Assembly (NCBI RefSeq): GCF_014641735.1
Contig: NZ_BMIH01000002.1
Span: forward strand, 310,001 to 374,000
Direction: 5' to 3'
Origin: Sphingomonas metalli
Lineage (GTDB): Bacteria > Pseudomonadota > Alphaproteobacteria > Sphingomonadales > Sphingomonadaceae
Length of the DNA: 64,000 nt
The notes below the pieces were generated by a model. It was given only the letters and a program-made list of their open reading frames with translations, did not search any database and was not told the DNA's origin. This document shows positions 8,087-17,088 of the stretch, piece by piece. The translations under genes were made by a program, and so were the position numbers. Numbering within the stretch: position 1 is the stretch's first letter; each line of letters opens with the position of its first letter.

Positions 8087-8893
8087 TCAATGCGCGTGCG
8101 GCAGGGTCCGGATCGCCTCCAGCACATCGTCGGTCCGGGCCGGATCGCCGATCGCGAGCACATGGCCCTCGCTGTTCGCGTTGAGCGGATCGCCGTTCCA
8201 GTCGCACATCCGTCCGCCCGCGCCCTCGACCACCGGCACCAGGGCGGCGAAGTCGTAGAGCTTCAGCCCCGATTCCGCGACGATATCCAGATGGCCCGAG
8301 GCGAGCAGGCCGTAATTATAGCAGTCGCCGCCATAGACCGGCCCCTGGCGCGGATTGCCGCCCGACGCGGCGGTGACGAGCGCCATGAAGTGCGGCACGT
8401 CCCCCTCCTCGAACAGGTGCGGGCTGGTGGTGGCGATCGTCGCGCCTTCGAGCGCGGCGCAACTGCGGGTGTGCGCCGGTACGCCGTTGAAGGTCGTCGG
8501 ACGCCCGGCAACGCCGACCCAGCGCTCGCGCTGGACCGGCTGGTCGATGATCCCGAGCACCGGCCAGCCATCCTCGACCAGCGCGATCAGCGTGCCGAAG
8601 ATCGCCCGGCCGGACGCGAAGCTGCGCGTCCCGTCGATCGGGTCGAGCACCCATTGCCGGCCGGTCACCCCCTCCTTGACGCCATATTCCTCGCCATGGA
8701 TGCCGTCGCCCGAGCGCTCCGCCTCGATCAGCCGGCGCATCGCCGCCTCCGCCTCGCGGTCGGCGAGGGTGACGGGCGACCGGTCCTCCTTCAGTTCCAG
8801 GCCGTGGTTGCGGCGGAAATAGGGGCGGATCACCGCGCCCGCCGCATCGGCAAGGGCGTGGGCGAGGTCGATATCGGTACGGTTGACGGGCAT
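8087..8893 (-). CDS. hisN: Inositol monophosphatase family, probably histidinol-phosphatase
   Basis: A 268-residue Mg-dependent phosphatase. The metal-site motifs are visible: GEE in IHGEEYG (about residue 67), WVLDPIDGTRSF (about residues 81-92), and the C-terminal YDFAALVPVVEGAGG replacing the usual WD-AA motif. These place it in the inositol monophosphatase superfamily. The HisN branch, which removes phosphate from L-histidinol phosphate in histidine synthesis, is the best match by length and by RSFASGRAIFGTLIAL, but an inositol-phosphate or 3'-phosphoadenosine substrate cannot be excluded. Confidence 0.85.
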   Translation of the reverse strand: MPVNRTDIDLAHALADAAGAVIRPYFRRNHGLELKEDRSPVTLADREAEAAMRRLIEAERSGDGIHGEEYGVKEGVTGRQWVLDPIDGTRSFASGRAIFGTLIALVEDGWPVLGIIDQPVQRERWVGVAGRPTTFNGVPAHTRSCAALEGATIATTSPHLFEEGDVPHFMALVTAASGGNPRQGPVYGGDCYNYGLLASGHLDIVAESGLKLYDFAALVPVVEGAGGRMCDWNGDPLNANSEGHVLAIGDPARTDDVLEAIRTLPHAH

Positions 8894-8983
8894 GCCCCCT
8901 GCCTATCGCGGCACAGGCGTGCGCGCTACATGCTTGCAGCAACGGGCCTTCCATGCCGGATCGCCCCGCTGAGAGGATTGCCC

Positions 8984-9523
8984 ATGCGCCGTTTTCTGTC
9001 GCTGCCGCTGGTCGCCGCGCTGTCGCTCGCCGTTCCGGCCACCGCCGCCCTCGCACCCGGGGCCCGCGCACCCGACTTCGCGACGCGCGGCGCGGTCGCG
9101 GGCAAGGTCATTGCGGTCAAGCTCTCGGAGCAGCTCAAAAAGGGCCCGGTCGTCCTCTACTTCTTCCCGGCGGCCTTCACCGGCGGCTGCAATGCGGAGG
9201 CGCATGCCTTTGCCGAGGCGATCCCCCAGTTCCAGGCGGCCGGCGCGACGGTGATCGGCATGTCGGCCGACGATGTGGAAACGCTGTCGCGCTTCTCGGC
9301 CGAGAAGTGCGCGGGCAAGTTCGCGGTGGCGAGCGCCGGGCCGGCGGTCGTCAAGGGCTATGACGTCGCGCTCGGCAAGGAAGTAGCCGGGCGCGCGGTG
9401 ACCAAGCGGACCAGCTATGTGATCGACCGCAACGGCCGCATGGTGTTCGTGCATGACGACATGAATCCCGCCGAGCATGTCAGCCAGACGCTGGCCGCTG
9501 TGCAGAAGCTCAAGGCGCGCTGA
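8984..9523 (+). CDS. Exported peroxiredoxin (AhpC/TSA, BCP-like)
   Basis: A 179-residue thiol peroxidase with a Sec signal peptide (MRRFLSLPLVAALSLAVPAT, cleavage expected after AALA). The peroxidatic cysteine is Cys69 in FPAAFTGGCN, matching P-x3-T-x2-C. Cys109 (SAEKCAGK) is a candidate resolving residue. The rest follows the thioredoxin-like fold (VIGMSADDVETL, RTSYVIDRNGRMVFVHDD). It would reduce peroxides in the periplasm. The start at 8984 has GAGAGG ten bases upstream; earlier in-frame starts would add sequence before the signal peptide. Confidence 0.9.
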   Translation: MRRFLSLPLVAALSLAVPATAALAPGARAPDFATRGAVAGKVIAVKLSEQLKKGPVVLYFFPAAFTGGCNAEAHAFAEAIPQFQAAGATVIGMSADDVETLSRFSAEKCAGKFAVASAGPAVVKGYDVALGKEVAGRAVTKRTSYVIDRNGRMVFVHDDMNPAEHVSQTLAAVQKLKAR

Positions 9524-9748
9524 GAGGCGGGAGCCGTGAAGACGGTCGGCGGGGCATTCACCGTCCCCGCCGCCTTTCCGTGGCGAGCGTGCAAATCTCA
9601 AAAGCCGTTCGTTTCGAGTGCGGTACGAACGTTGGTCTGGAGGTACGCCTTCAGTAGGTAACCGAAGATGATTGTCGGGGGTGTGGCGAAAACGACACGA
9701 AAGTAGGATTGAGCAGAAGAAATCGTATAAAAAATTTGCCAAGCGATA

Positions 9749-9760
9749 TTCGTATACGGT
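9749..9760. promoter_or_regulatory. CGTATACG operator candidate upstream of the TonB receptor
   Basis: TTCGTATACGGT carries the CGTATACG core with two mismatches to ATCGTATACGAT seen perfectly at 12943 and 18361. It lies 35 bp before the receptor start in an AT-rich stretch, consistent with a GntR/FadR-type site over or near the promoter. Confidence 0.6.
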
Positions 9761-9794
9761 ATTTGTCATCCAATCATAACGATTGGGGGCGACA

Positions 9795-12713
9795 ATGCGT
9801 TCGATTTCGACTGCGTTTTTGTGCAACTCCGCGGCCTTCGCCGTGGCCATCGGTCTCAGCATGCCGGCATCCGCGCAGACGGAGGCGACCACCCAGGCGA
9901 CCCAGGCCGGCGAGGCGGGAGACGACCAGATCGTCGTCACCGGTTCGCGCCTCCAGGTGCCCGGCATGGAGAGCAACAGCCCGATCACCACCGTCGGCGC
10001 CGAGGAGATCCGGCTGCAGGGCGCGACCAATGTCGAGAACGTCCTCAACCGGCTGCCGCAGATCACGCCCGATTCGAACGAGAATGTGTCGAACGGCGCC
10101 GACGGCACCGCCCGGGTCAACCTGCGCAACCTGGGCAGCAACCGGAACCTGGTGCTGGTCAACGGCCAGCGCCTGCTGCCGATCCAGGCGACCGACCTCA
10201 ACCTCATCCCCTCGGCGCTCGTCCAGCGGGTCGACGTCGTCACCGGCGGCGCCTCGGCCGTCTATGGCTCGGACGCGGTGTCGGGCGTCATCAACTTCAT
10301 CCTGCGCGACGATCTGAGCGGGGTGCGGGCCGACGTCCAATATGGCTTCGCCAACCACCGGAACGACAATGCCGACCGGCGGGCGCTGGTCCGCTCCTCG
10401 GGCTTCAATACCGCCCTGCCCTCTCCGGTCGACGGGCAGCGGCTCGACGCGAACATCGCGTTCGGCGCCAATCTGGAAGACGGCAAGGGCAATGTGACCG
10501 CCTATTTCGGCTATCGTAATGTCAAGCCGATCCTCCAGTACAACCGCGACGTCTCGGCCTGCGCGCTCGATCCCAACGATGCGCTCGACGGCTTCGTCTG
10601 CGGTGGATCGTCGAACAACGAATATGGCCGTTTCTCGCCGCTGAGCGGCGGCAGCTACAACAACACGCGCGACGGGTCGAAGACCTGGGTGCCGTATGAC
10701 AGCAGCTTCCGCTACAATTACGCGCCGCTCAACTACTTCCAGCGCAACGACACCCGCTACACCGCCGGCGCCTTCGCCCATTACGAGGTCACGCCGGCCG
10801 CCGACGTCTATGGCAGCTTCATGTTCATGGACGACCGCACCAATTCGCAGGTGGCGCCGTCCGCGCTGTTCCAGGGCTATACCTACAACATCAACTGCAA
10901 CAATCCGCTGCTGAGCGCGCAGCAGGGCAATCTGCTGTGCGGCGCGGATTACGGCACCGCCGCGCAGAAGGACGTCTATATCGGCTATCGCCCGGTGGCC
11001 GCGCCCGCCCAGCCGCGACGCGACGATCTGCGCCACACCGACTATCGCTTCACCGGCGGCGTGCGCGGCGAGATCGCGCCGGGCATCCGCTACGACGCGA
11101 ACGCGCTGTTCTCGACGGTGCTGTTCAACGAGACCTATTCGAACGACATCGATCCGGCGAAGGCCAACAAGGCGCTGAAGGTCGTCAACGTCAACGGCGT
11201 GCCGACCTGCCTGTCGGTGATCGACAAGTCCGACACCGCCTGCGTCCCGCTCAACGTCTTCCAGTATCGCGGCCCCTCGGCCGAGGCGCTGAACTACATC
11301 TACGCGCCGACCAGCACGCGCGGGATCGACAAGGAGACGGTGCTCAATGCGGCGGTGACGGTGGACGGCAGCGCCTTCGGCGCGACCCTGCCCTGGGCCG
11401 AACATGGGATCAGCGCGGTGGTCGGCGTCGAGCGCCGCCACGAGAGCCTGGAGTTCAAGGCCGACGCGCTGGCGCTGGCCAAGGGCACCAAGGAGATCGC
11501 CGGCAGCTTCAACGTCTCCGAGCTGTTCACCGAGGTTCGCGTGCCGCTGGTGGAAGGCAAGCGCTTCTTCGAGGAGCTGTCGCTGACCGGCGGCTATCGC
11601 CTCTCCAAGTACAGCAACAACGACGACTATATCTCGACCTACAAGGGCGAGCTGGCCTGGGCGCCCTCGCGCGACCTGCGGCTGCGCGCCGGCTATAACC
11701 GCGCGATCCGCGCGCCCAACATCTCCGAGCTGTTCAGCGCCCAGCAGCCGGGTAACGTCACGACGCAGGATCCCTGCGCCGGCGCCAGGCCCCAGGCCAC
11801 GCTCGCCCAGTGCCAGCGCACCGGCGTGACCGCGGCGCAATATGGCAACATCATCGAGTGCCCCAGCGAGCAGTGCACCGGCTTCTTCGGCGGCAATCCG
11901 GCGCTGAAACCGGAAGAGGCGGATACCTACACCGCCGGGCTGGTGCTGACCCCGCGCTTCCTGCGCGGCCTGTCGATGTCGGTCGACTACTTCCACATCA
12001 AGGTGAAGGACTATATCAGCTCGATCCCGGTGACGCTGGCGATCAGCCAGTGCATTTCGAGCGGCGATCCCTTCTTCTGCTCGCTGTTCAACCGGAATCC
12101 GCGCAACGGCGTGCTGTTCGGCGGCGACGCCAATACCGCCGGCTATATCCTGTCGACGACGCAGAACACCGGTTCGCTGAAGACCAGCGGCCTCGACATC
12201 GGGCTGAACTACACCCAGCGCACGGGGATCGGTCGCTTCAACCTCGATTTCGTCGGCACCTGGCTGCACGACCTGATCACCGAGCCGCTGCCGGGGCTGG
12301 GCTCCTACGACTGCAAGGGCCTGTTCGGCGGCACGTGCGGCCAGCCCTCGCCCGAATGGCGCCACCAGGCGCGGCTGACCTGGACCACGGCCGACGGCAT
12401 CGGCACCTTCTCGGTCAACTGGCGCTATATCGGCGGCACGGCACTGTCGCTGAACACCAGCGATCCGTTCCTGACCGGCAGCACCTACAAGCTCAATGCC
12501 AAGCTGCCCGCCTACAATTACTTCGACCTCACCACCTCGGTGAAGATCACCGAAGGGCTCGACTTCCGCGCCGGCGTCAACAACCTGTTCGACAAGGATC
12601 CGCCCGCGATCGCGCAGGGGCTGCTGGCGAGCTTCGGCAACGGCAACACCTATCCGGGCTTCTACGACGTCGCCGGCCGGTCCTTCTTCTTCGGGCTGAC
12701 CGCCGCGTTCTGA
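9795..12713 (+). CDS. TonB-dependent outer-membrane receptor
   Basis: A 972-residue receptor for energised uptake across the outer membrane. It has a signal peptide ending ASAQ, the plug domain from DDQIVVTGSRLQVPG to about residue 170 (VENVLNRLPQITP, VNLRNLGSNRNLVLVNGQRL, GGASAVYGSDAVSGVINF), and the beta-barrel with RAGYNRAIRAPNISELF and a terminal FFFGLTAAF ending in Phe. The start at 9795 has GGGGG six bases upstream; a TTG 12 bases earlier is less likely. The upstream CGTATACG palindrome and the neighbouring hydroxyproline genes suggest that it imports proline- or hydroxyproline-containing peptides, which is inference. Confidence 0.93.
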   Translation: MRSISTAFLCNSAAFAVAIGLSMPASAQTEATTQATQAGEAGDDQIVVTGSRLQVPGMESNSPITTVGAEEIRLQGATNVENVLNRLPQITPDSNENVSNGADGTARVNLRNLGSNRNLVLVNGQRLLPIQATDLNLIPSALVQRVDVVTGGASAVYGSDAVSGVINFILRDDLSGVRADVQYGFANHRNDNADRRALVRSSGFNTALPSPVDGQRLDANIAFGANLEDGKGNVTAYFGYRNVKPILQYNRDVSACALDPNDALDGFVCGGSSNNEYGRFSPLSGGSYNNTRDGSKTWVPYDSSFRYNYAPLNYFQRNDTRYTAGAFAHYEVTPAADVYGSFMFMDDRTNSQVAPSALFQGYTYNINCNNPLLSAQQGNLLCGADYGTAAQKDVYIGYRPVAAPAQPRRDDLRHTDYRFTGGVRGEIAPGIRYDANALFSTVLFNETYSNDIDPAKANKALKVVNVNGVPTCLSVIDKSDTACVPLNVFQYRGPSAEALNYIYAPTSTRGIDKETVLNAAVTVDGSAFGATLPWAEHGISAVVGVERRHESLEFKADALALAKGTKEIAGSFNVSELFTEVRVPLVEGKRFFEELSLTGGYRLSKYSNNDDYISTYKGELAWAPSRDLRLRAGYNRAIRAPNISELFSAQQPGNVTTQDPCAGARPQATLAQCQRTGVTAAQYGNIIECPSEQCTGFFGGNPALKPEEADTYTAGLVLTPRFLRGLSMSVDYFHIKVKDYISSIPVTLAISQCISSGDPFFCSLFNRNPRNGVLFGGDANTAGYILSTTQNTGSLKTSGLDIGLNYTQRTGIGRFNLDFVGTWLHDLITEPLPGLGSYDCKGLFGGTCGQPSPEWRHQARLTWTTADGIGTFSVNWRYIGGTALSLNTSDPFLTGSTYKLNAKLPAYNYFDLTTSVKITEGLDFRAGVNNLFDKDPPAIAQGLLASFGNGNTYPGFYDVAGRSFFFGLTAAF

Positions 12714-12756
12714 TGCCAGGCTTGAGCAAGATGATCTGGCGCTGACCCACCCCCGA

Positions 12757-12826
12757 CCGTTCGCCCCGAGCGCCGTCGAAGGGCCTGCGACTTGACCGTG
12801 CTTCGACTTCGTTCAGCACGAACGGG
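12757..12826. repeat. Palindromic repeat, GTTCGTGCTGAACGAAGTCGAAG family
   Basis: Inverted ends CCGTTCGCCCCGAGCGCCGTCGAAG and CTTCGACTTCGTTCAGCACGAACGG pair imperfectly. Related copies lie at 54282-54350 and 63055-63155. It is downstream of the TonB receptor. Confidence 0.8.
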
Positions 12827-12862
12827 TCACTATGGGGTCATCCTGCTCTGGAGCATGAGGAG

Positions 12863-12894
12863 CGATCCGCCGGCACTGCGCCGGCGGATCGTTT
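12863..12894 (+). terminator. Rho-independent terminator after the TonB receptor
   Basis: CGATCCGCCGGC-ACTGC-GCCGGCGGATCG is a perfect 12-bp stem with a 5-base loop followed by TTT. It lies 150 bp past the receptor stop and just before the operator of the next gene, so the receptor is probably its own transcription unit. Confidence 0.75.
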
Positions 12895-12942
12895 GCGGTT
12901 CGGGGGGGCAGCCGGTCGATTGACAGGCGATCCCGCCCCTCT

Positions 12943-12954
12943 ATCGTATACGAT
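12943..12954. promoter_or_regulatory. ATCGTATACGAT operator candidate
   Basis: A perfect 12-bp palindrome 23 bp upstream of the reductase start at 12978. It is identical to the site at 18361-18372. The T-x-GTATAC-x-A pattern is typical of FCD-type GntR regulators, one of which is encoded at 20552-21211. Confidence 0.75.
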
Positions 12955-12977
12955 ATCGACGACCAACGGACAGGTGC

Positions 12978-14006
12978 ATGCGCGCGAACGAGACCATCCT
13001 TATGTCGCTCGACGACGTCCGCGACTATGCCCGTGCGACCCTGACCCGCGTCGGCCTGTCGCCCGCCCATGTCGAGGCGGTGGCGGAGACGATGGTCGCG
13101 GGCGAGCGCGACGGCTGCGCCAGCCACGGCATCTACCGCCTGCTCGTCGCGGCGCAGAGCGTCGCCAAGGGCGTCGTGGTGCCCGATGCGGTGCCGGTCC
13201 TGTCGCGACCCGCCCCGGCGCTGATCCGGGTCGACGGCGGCGGCGGCTTCGCGCAGCTTGCCTTCGACCGCGGCCGCCCGCATCTGGCGGAGGCGGCGCG
13301 GACCTGCGGCATCGCGGCGATGGCGCTCAACAACGTCGTGCATTTCGCGGCGCTCTGGCCGGAAGTGGAGGCGCTGGCCGAGGACGGGCTGGTCGCGCTC
13401 GCCTGCACGCCGAGCCATGCCTGGGTGGCGCCGGCCGGCGGGACCAAGCCGGTCTTCGGCACCAACCCGATCGCCTTCGGCTGGCCGCGACCGGGCGGCA
13501 TGCCCTTCGTGTTCGACTTCGCGACCAGCATGGTCGCCCGCGGCGAGATCGAGCTGCACCGCCGCGCCGGCAAGCCGGTCCCACCGGATTGGGGTCACGC
13601 TCCCGACGGAAGCGCGACCACCGTCGCCGAGGAGGTGCTGGCCGGCGCGATGCGGACCTTCGGCGGACACAAGGGATCGGCGCTGGCGGCGATGGTCGAG
13701 CTGATCGCCGGGCCGCTGATCGGCGACCTGACCAGCGCGGAATCGATCGCGAAGGATGCCGGCCGCGGCGGCTCGCCGATCGGCGGCGAGCTGATCATCG
13801 CGATCGATCCGGCGGGCTTTCTGGGCGCGGCGGCGGCGGAGCATCTCGCCCGGGCGGAGGCGCTGTTCGCGTCGATCGAAGAACAGGGTGCGCGTCTGCC
13901 GGGATCGCGCCGCCATGCCGCGCGCGCGGTGAGCCTGGCCGAGGGGGTGCATGTCCCCCGCCAGCTGATCGCCGATATCGACGCCGTCACGAAGGAAAGC
14001 CGATGA
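12978..14006 (+). CDS. Ldh2/malate dehydrogenase-like oxidoreductase, probable delta1-pyrroline-2-carboxylate reductase
   Basis: A 342-residue NAD(P)H oxidoreductase of the Ldh_2 family (no classical Rossmann fold). Family features include SHGIYRL, NNVVHFAALWP, the FGTNPIAFGWPR nucleotide-binding segment, VFDFATSMVARGEI and GGHKGSALAAMVEL. Known members reduce delta1-pyrroline-2-carboxylate or piperideine-2-carboxylate, or oxidise lactate or malate. The neighbours handle proline-type compounds, so pyrroline-2-carboxylate reduction to L-proline is the likeliest role. The start has GGACAGG just upstream. Its last four bases overlap the next gene (ATGA). Confidence 0.82.
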   Translation: MRANETILMSLDDVRDYARATLTRVGLSPAHVEAVAETMVAGERDGCASHGIYRLLVAAQSVAKGVVVPDAVPVLSRPAPALIRVDGGGGFAQLAFDRGRPHLAEAARTCGIAAMALNNVVHFAALWPEVEALAEDGLVALACTPSHAWVAPAGGTKPVFGTNPIAFGWPRPGGMPFVFDFATSMVARGEIELHRRAGKPVPPDWGHAPDGSATTVAEEVLAGAMRTFGGHKGSALAAMVELIAGPLIGDLTSAESIAKDAGRGGSPIGGELIIAIDPAGFLGAAAAEHLARAEALFASIEEQGARLPGSRRHAARAVSLAEGVHVPRQLIADIDAVTKESR

Positions 14007-15748
14007 CCGCCAAGCCGCTGCTCGCCGCCCTGCTCCTCGCCGCGGCGTTGCCCGCGCCGCTCGCCGCCCAATCTGCCGACGCCCGTTTCAACACGCTGGC
14101 GGAGGCCGAGTATAAGTGGCGCGGTACGCTGTCGGCATCGGACGAGAATACCCCCAAGGACGAGCAGCGCGGCCTGCCCGATGTCGGCCCGGCGATGCAG
14201 GCGGCCAAGACGAAGCGCTGGACCGAGACGCTCGCGGCGCTCGACGCCATCGACCCGAAGACGCTGTCGCCCGCCGCGCGCGACAACTACACCGTCTATC
14301 GTGGCCAGGTGGAGGCGCTGCTCGCCGAGCAACGCTATCGCGACTACGAAAAGCCGCTCAACGCCGATTCGAGCTTCTGGATCGATCTCGGCTACGCCAG
14401 CCGCGCTACCTATCGCGACGAAGCCGCCTATCGCGGCTATCTGCGGGTGCTGGCGGACATTCCGCGCTATTTCGACCAGAACATCGCCAATATGCGGGCC
14501 GGGCTGAAGCGCGGATTCACCCCGCCGCAGGTGACGCTGCAGGGGCGCGACATCGGCGTCGCCGAGGTGGTGAAGGCGGGAGCGAGCGATGAGTCGCCCT
14601 TCTATGCGCCGTTCAAGTCGATGCCCGCGACCATCCCCGCCGCGACGCAGGCGGCGCTGCGATCCGAGGCGAAGCGGGTGATCGCGAGCGCGGTCGTGCC
14701 GGCCCATGCGACGCTGCTCGCCTTTCTGCGCGACGACTATATTCCCGGCGCGCGGAAGACGCTGGCGGCCTATGACCTGCCCGATGGGCGCGCCTATTAC
14801 ACCGCCAAGATCCGCGAGTTCGTGACGCGCGACCTGACCGCCGAGCAGATCCATGCGATCGGGCTGGCGGAAGTCGCCAAGATCCGCGCGCGGATGGATG
14901 CGGTGATGCGCGACGTGAAGTGGCAGGGCGATTTCGCCGGCTTCCTCAACTTCCTGCGCACCGATCCGCAATTCTACGTCAAGACCCCGCAGGCGCTGCT
15001 CGACCGCGCGGCGTGGACCGCCAAGGAGTTCGACGGCAAGGCCGCGCAATATTTCGGCCGTCTGCCCCGCGCGCGCTTCGCCATCGAGCCGGTGCCGGCG
15101 GACCTTGCCCCCTTCTATACCGGCGGGCGCGGCGGGCCGGGCATCTATCTCGTCAACACCTACGACCTGCCGTCGCGCCCGCTCTATTCGCTGCCCGCAC
15201 TGACCCTGCACGAGAGCGCGCCCGGCCATGCGTGGCAGATGCCCTTCGCCAGCGAGCTGGAGGGGCTGCCCGACTATCGGCGCGAGACGTACATCTCGGC
15301 CTATGGCGAGGGCTGGGCGCTCTATTCCGAAGCGTTGGGGGAGGATATGGGCCTCTACCACACGCCCTATGAGCGGTTCGGGATGCTGAGCTACCAGATG
15401 TGGCGCGCGGCGCGGCTGGTGGTGGACACCGGCCTCCATGCCAAGGGCTGGAGCCGCGAACAGGCGCAGGCTTTCCTGCGCGACAATACCGCGCTGTCGA
15501 ACCACGAGATCACCACCGAGGTCGACCGCTACATCGCCTGGCCGGGTCAGGCGCTGAGCTATTATATGGGCGAACTCGCCTTTCTGGACGGACGGGCGAA
15601 GGCGGAAAAGGCGCTGGGCGCGAAGTTCGACATCCGCGCCTTCCACGATGCGATGCTGAGCCTGGGCTCGGTACCGCTGCCGATGGTCGACGCGCGGGTC
15701 GACCGGTTCATCGCAGAGGGCGGCAAGGGGCCGTTTGCGGGGAAGTAG
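14003..15748 (+). CDS. DUF885 family metallopeptidase-like protein, exported
   Basis: A 581-residue protein with a Sec signal peptide (LLAALLLAAALPAPLAAQ). The DUF885 signature HESAPGHAWQ (His403, HExxPGH) marks a zinc-site metallocarboxypeptidase-like fold, supported by YISAYGEGWALYSEALG, EITTEVDRYIAWPGQALSYYMGEL and SLPALTLHE. It is translationally coupled to the reductase before it by ATGA. In this setting it may trim proline-rich peptides in the periplasm; the family's substrates are generally unknown, so this is inference from context. Confidence 0.87.
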   Translation: MTAKPLLAALLLAAALPAPLAAQSADARFNTLAEAEYKWRGTLSASDENTPKDEQRGLPDVGPAMQAAKTKRWTETLAALDAIDPKTLSPAARDNYTVYRGQVEALLAEQRYRDYEKPLNADSSFWIDLGYASRATYRDEAAYRGYLRVLADIPRYFDQNIANMRAGLKRGFTPPQVTLQGRDIGVAEVVKAGASDESPFYAPFKSMPATIPAATQAALRSEAKRVIASAVVPAHATLLAFLRDDYIPGARKTLAAYDLPDGRAYYTAKIREFVTRDLTAEQIHAIGLAEVAKIRARMDAVMRDVKWQGDFAGFLNFLRTDPQFYVKTPQALLDRAAWTAKEFDGKAAQYFGRLPRARFAIEPVPADLAPFYTGGRGGPGIYLVNTYDLPSRPLYSLPALTLHESAPGHAWQMPFASELEGLPDYRRETYISAYGEGWALYSEALGEDMGLYHTPYERFGMLSYQMWRAARLVVDTGLHAKGWSREQAQAFLRDNTALSNHEITTEVDRYIAWPGQALSYYMGELAFLDGRAKAEKALGAKFDIRAFHDAMLSLGSVPLPMVDARVDRFIAEGGKGPFAGK

Positions 15749-15775
15749 GGGCGAGCCTGATCGAGCTTCCTAGCT

Positions 15776-15858
15776 CGTCGCCCCAGCGTAGGCTGGGGCC
15801 TCTTGCCGCTCCTGCCTGCGCGCGATCACGGCGAGATCCAGCCTTCGCTGGGATGACG
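15776..15858. repeat. Palindromic intergenic repeat, CCAGCNNAGGCTGGG family
   Basis: Ends CGTCGCCCCAGCGTAGGCTGGG and CCAGCCTTCGCTGGGATGACG with the family centre TCCTGCCTG. It lies between the convergent DUF885 and Xaa-Pro peptidase genes, where it could end transcription from both sides. Confidence 0.8.
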
Positions 15859-15900
15859 TCCAGATCTTGGAATGACGTTCAGATCTATTGCAGCGCCCCC

Positions 15901-17088
15901 TCACCCGAAGGGCCGGTCGATCGAGGGCTGCGGCTCTGTGAACCAGGCCGCACCCGTCTCGGTGACATGGAAGTGATCCTCCAGCCGCACCCCGAAGCGG
16001 TCGGGCACGACGATCATGGGTTCGTTGCTGAAGCACATGCCCGGCGCCATCGGAGTCCGGTCCCCCCGCACCAGATTGGCGGGCTCATGGATCGACAGGC
16101 CGATGCCGTGGCCGGTGCGGTGCGGCAGGCCGGGGAGGCGATAGTCGGGGCCGAGTCCCGCGCCCTCCAGCACCCGGCGCGCGGCGGCGTCGGCCGCCTC
16201 GCAGGGAACGCCGGGGGCGGCGGCGGCGAAGGCGGCGGCCTGCGCCTCATGTTCGATCGCCCAGATGTCGCGGATCTCCTGCGCGACCTGCCCGAAGGCG
16301 TAGGTCCGCGTGATATCCGAATGATAGCCATGGACGCGGCAACCGGTGTCGATCAGCACGAGCTGGTTCTCCTCAAGCGCCTGATCGCCGGGAAGGCCGT
16401 GCGGAAAGGCGGTGGCGCGGCCGAACTGGACGGCGCAGAAGAAGGAGCCGCCGCCGCCGATCGCGTGATGCGCCGCGTCGATGAAGCGGATCACCTCGCT
16501 GGCGCGGATGCCGGGGCGCAGGATCGCGGCGGCGCGCGCCTGCACCTCCAGCGTCATCGCCTTGGCCTCGGCGAGGCAGGCGAGCTCCGCGGGCGACTTC
16601 ACCATGCGGCAGCCGTCGATGACCGGGGCGCCGTCGACCAGCGTCGCACCCGCGGCGCGCAGCCGCTCCATCCAGGCGAACGGCATCAGCGGATCGACCG
16701 CGACCGTGCCGCCGCCCGCCCCCCGCACCGCGTCGGCGACCAGTGCCACCGGGTCCTCATCCTCCTCCCACAGGCGCAGATCGGCGGCGATCGCAAGGTC
16801 CGCCTCCAGCGAGCCGCGCTCGAAATGCGGGCAGATCATCACCGGCTCGCCCGTGACCGGCAGCAGCAGCGCCACCATCCGCTCGGTCGCGCCCCAGGGC
16901 ACGCCGGTGAAATAGCGCAGGCTGGCGCCGGTATGGACGAGCAGCGCGCCCGCCCCCGCGGCCGCGATGAGGGCGCACGCCTTGTCCAGCCGCGCGCGAT
17001 ATTCCTCGGCGGCGATCGGCGGCACGCGGGTGGCGGGCGGGCGGATCGCGGCCAGTTGCGTCGCGACGTCGGAGGTGCCGATGGTCAT
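15901..17088 (-). CDS. M24 family Xaa-Pro dipeptidase/aminopeptidase
   Basis: A 395-residue cytoplasmic metallopeptidase of the pita-bread fold. The creatinase-like N-domain is followed by the catalytic domain with all metal ligands visible: Asp in LIDTGCRVHGYHSDITRT (two Asp), His in HRTGHGIGLSIHEP, Glu in CFSNEPMIVV and Glu in GVRLEDHFHVTE. Such enzymes cleave at X-Pro bonds and would release proline or hydroxyproline from dipeptides. The start overlaps the stop of the FAD oxidase gene by four bases, so the two are one operon reading leftward from the operator near 18361. Confidence 0.92.
   Translation of the reverse strand: MTIGTSDVATQLAAIRPPATRVPPIAAEEYRARLDKACALIAAAGAGALLVHTGASLRYFTGVPWGATERMVALLLPVTGEPVMICPHFERGSLEADLAIAADLRLWEEDEDPVALVADAVRGAGGGTVAVDPLMPFAWMERLRAAGATLVDGAPVIDGCRMVKSPAELACLAEAKAMTLEVQARAAAILRPGIRASEVIRFIDAAHHAIGGGGSFFCAVQFGRATAFPHGLPGDQALEENQLVLIDTGCRVHGYHSDITRTYAFGQVAQEIRDIWAIEHEAQAAAFAAAAPGVPCEAADAAARRVLEGAGLGPDYRLPGLPHRTGHGIGLSIHEPANLVRGDRTPMAPGMCFSNEPMIVVPDRFGVRLEDHFHVTETGAAWFTEPQPSIDRPFG

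Noticed and set aside
9721..9730. AATCGTATAA as a fourth operator copy
   Set aside because: Only a half-site (ATCGTAT); the second arm does not match.
9774..12365. 863-codon open frame opposite the TonB receptor
   Set aside because: Antisense frame of a clear receptor gene; no recognisable motif, Arg- and Ala-rich.
13595..15646. 683-codon minus-strand open frame opposite the reductase and DUF885 genes
   Set aside because: Antisense to two well-supported genes; Arg-rich without a domain.
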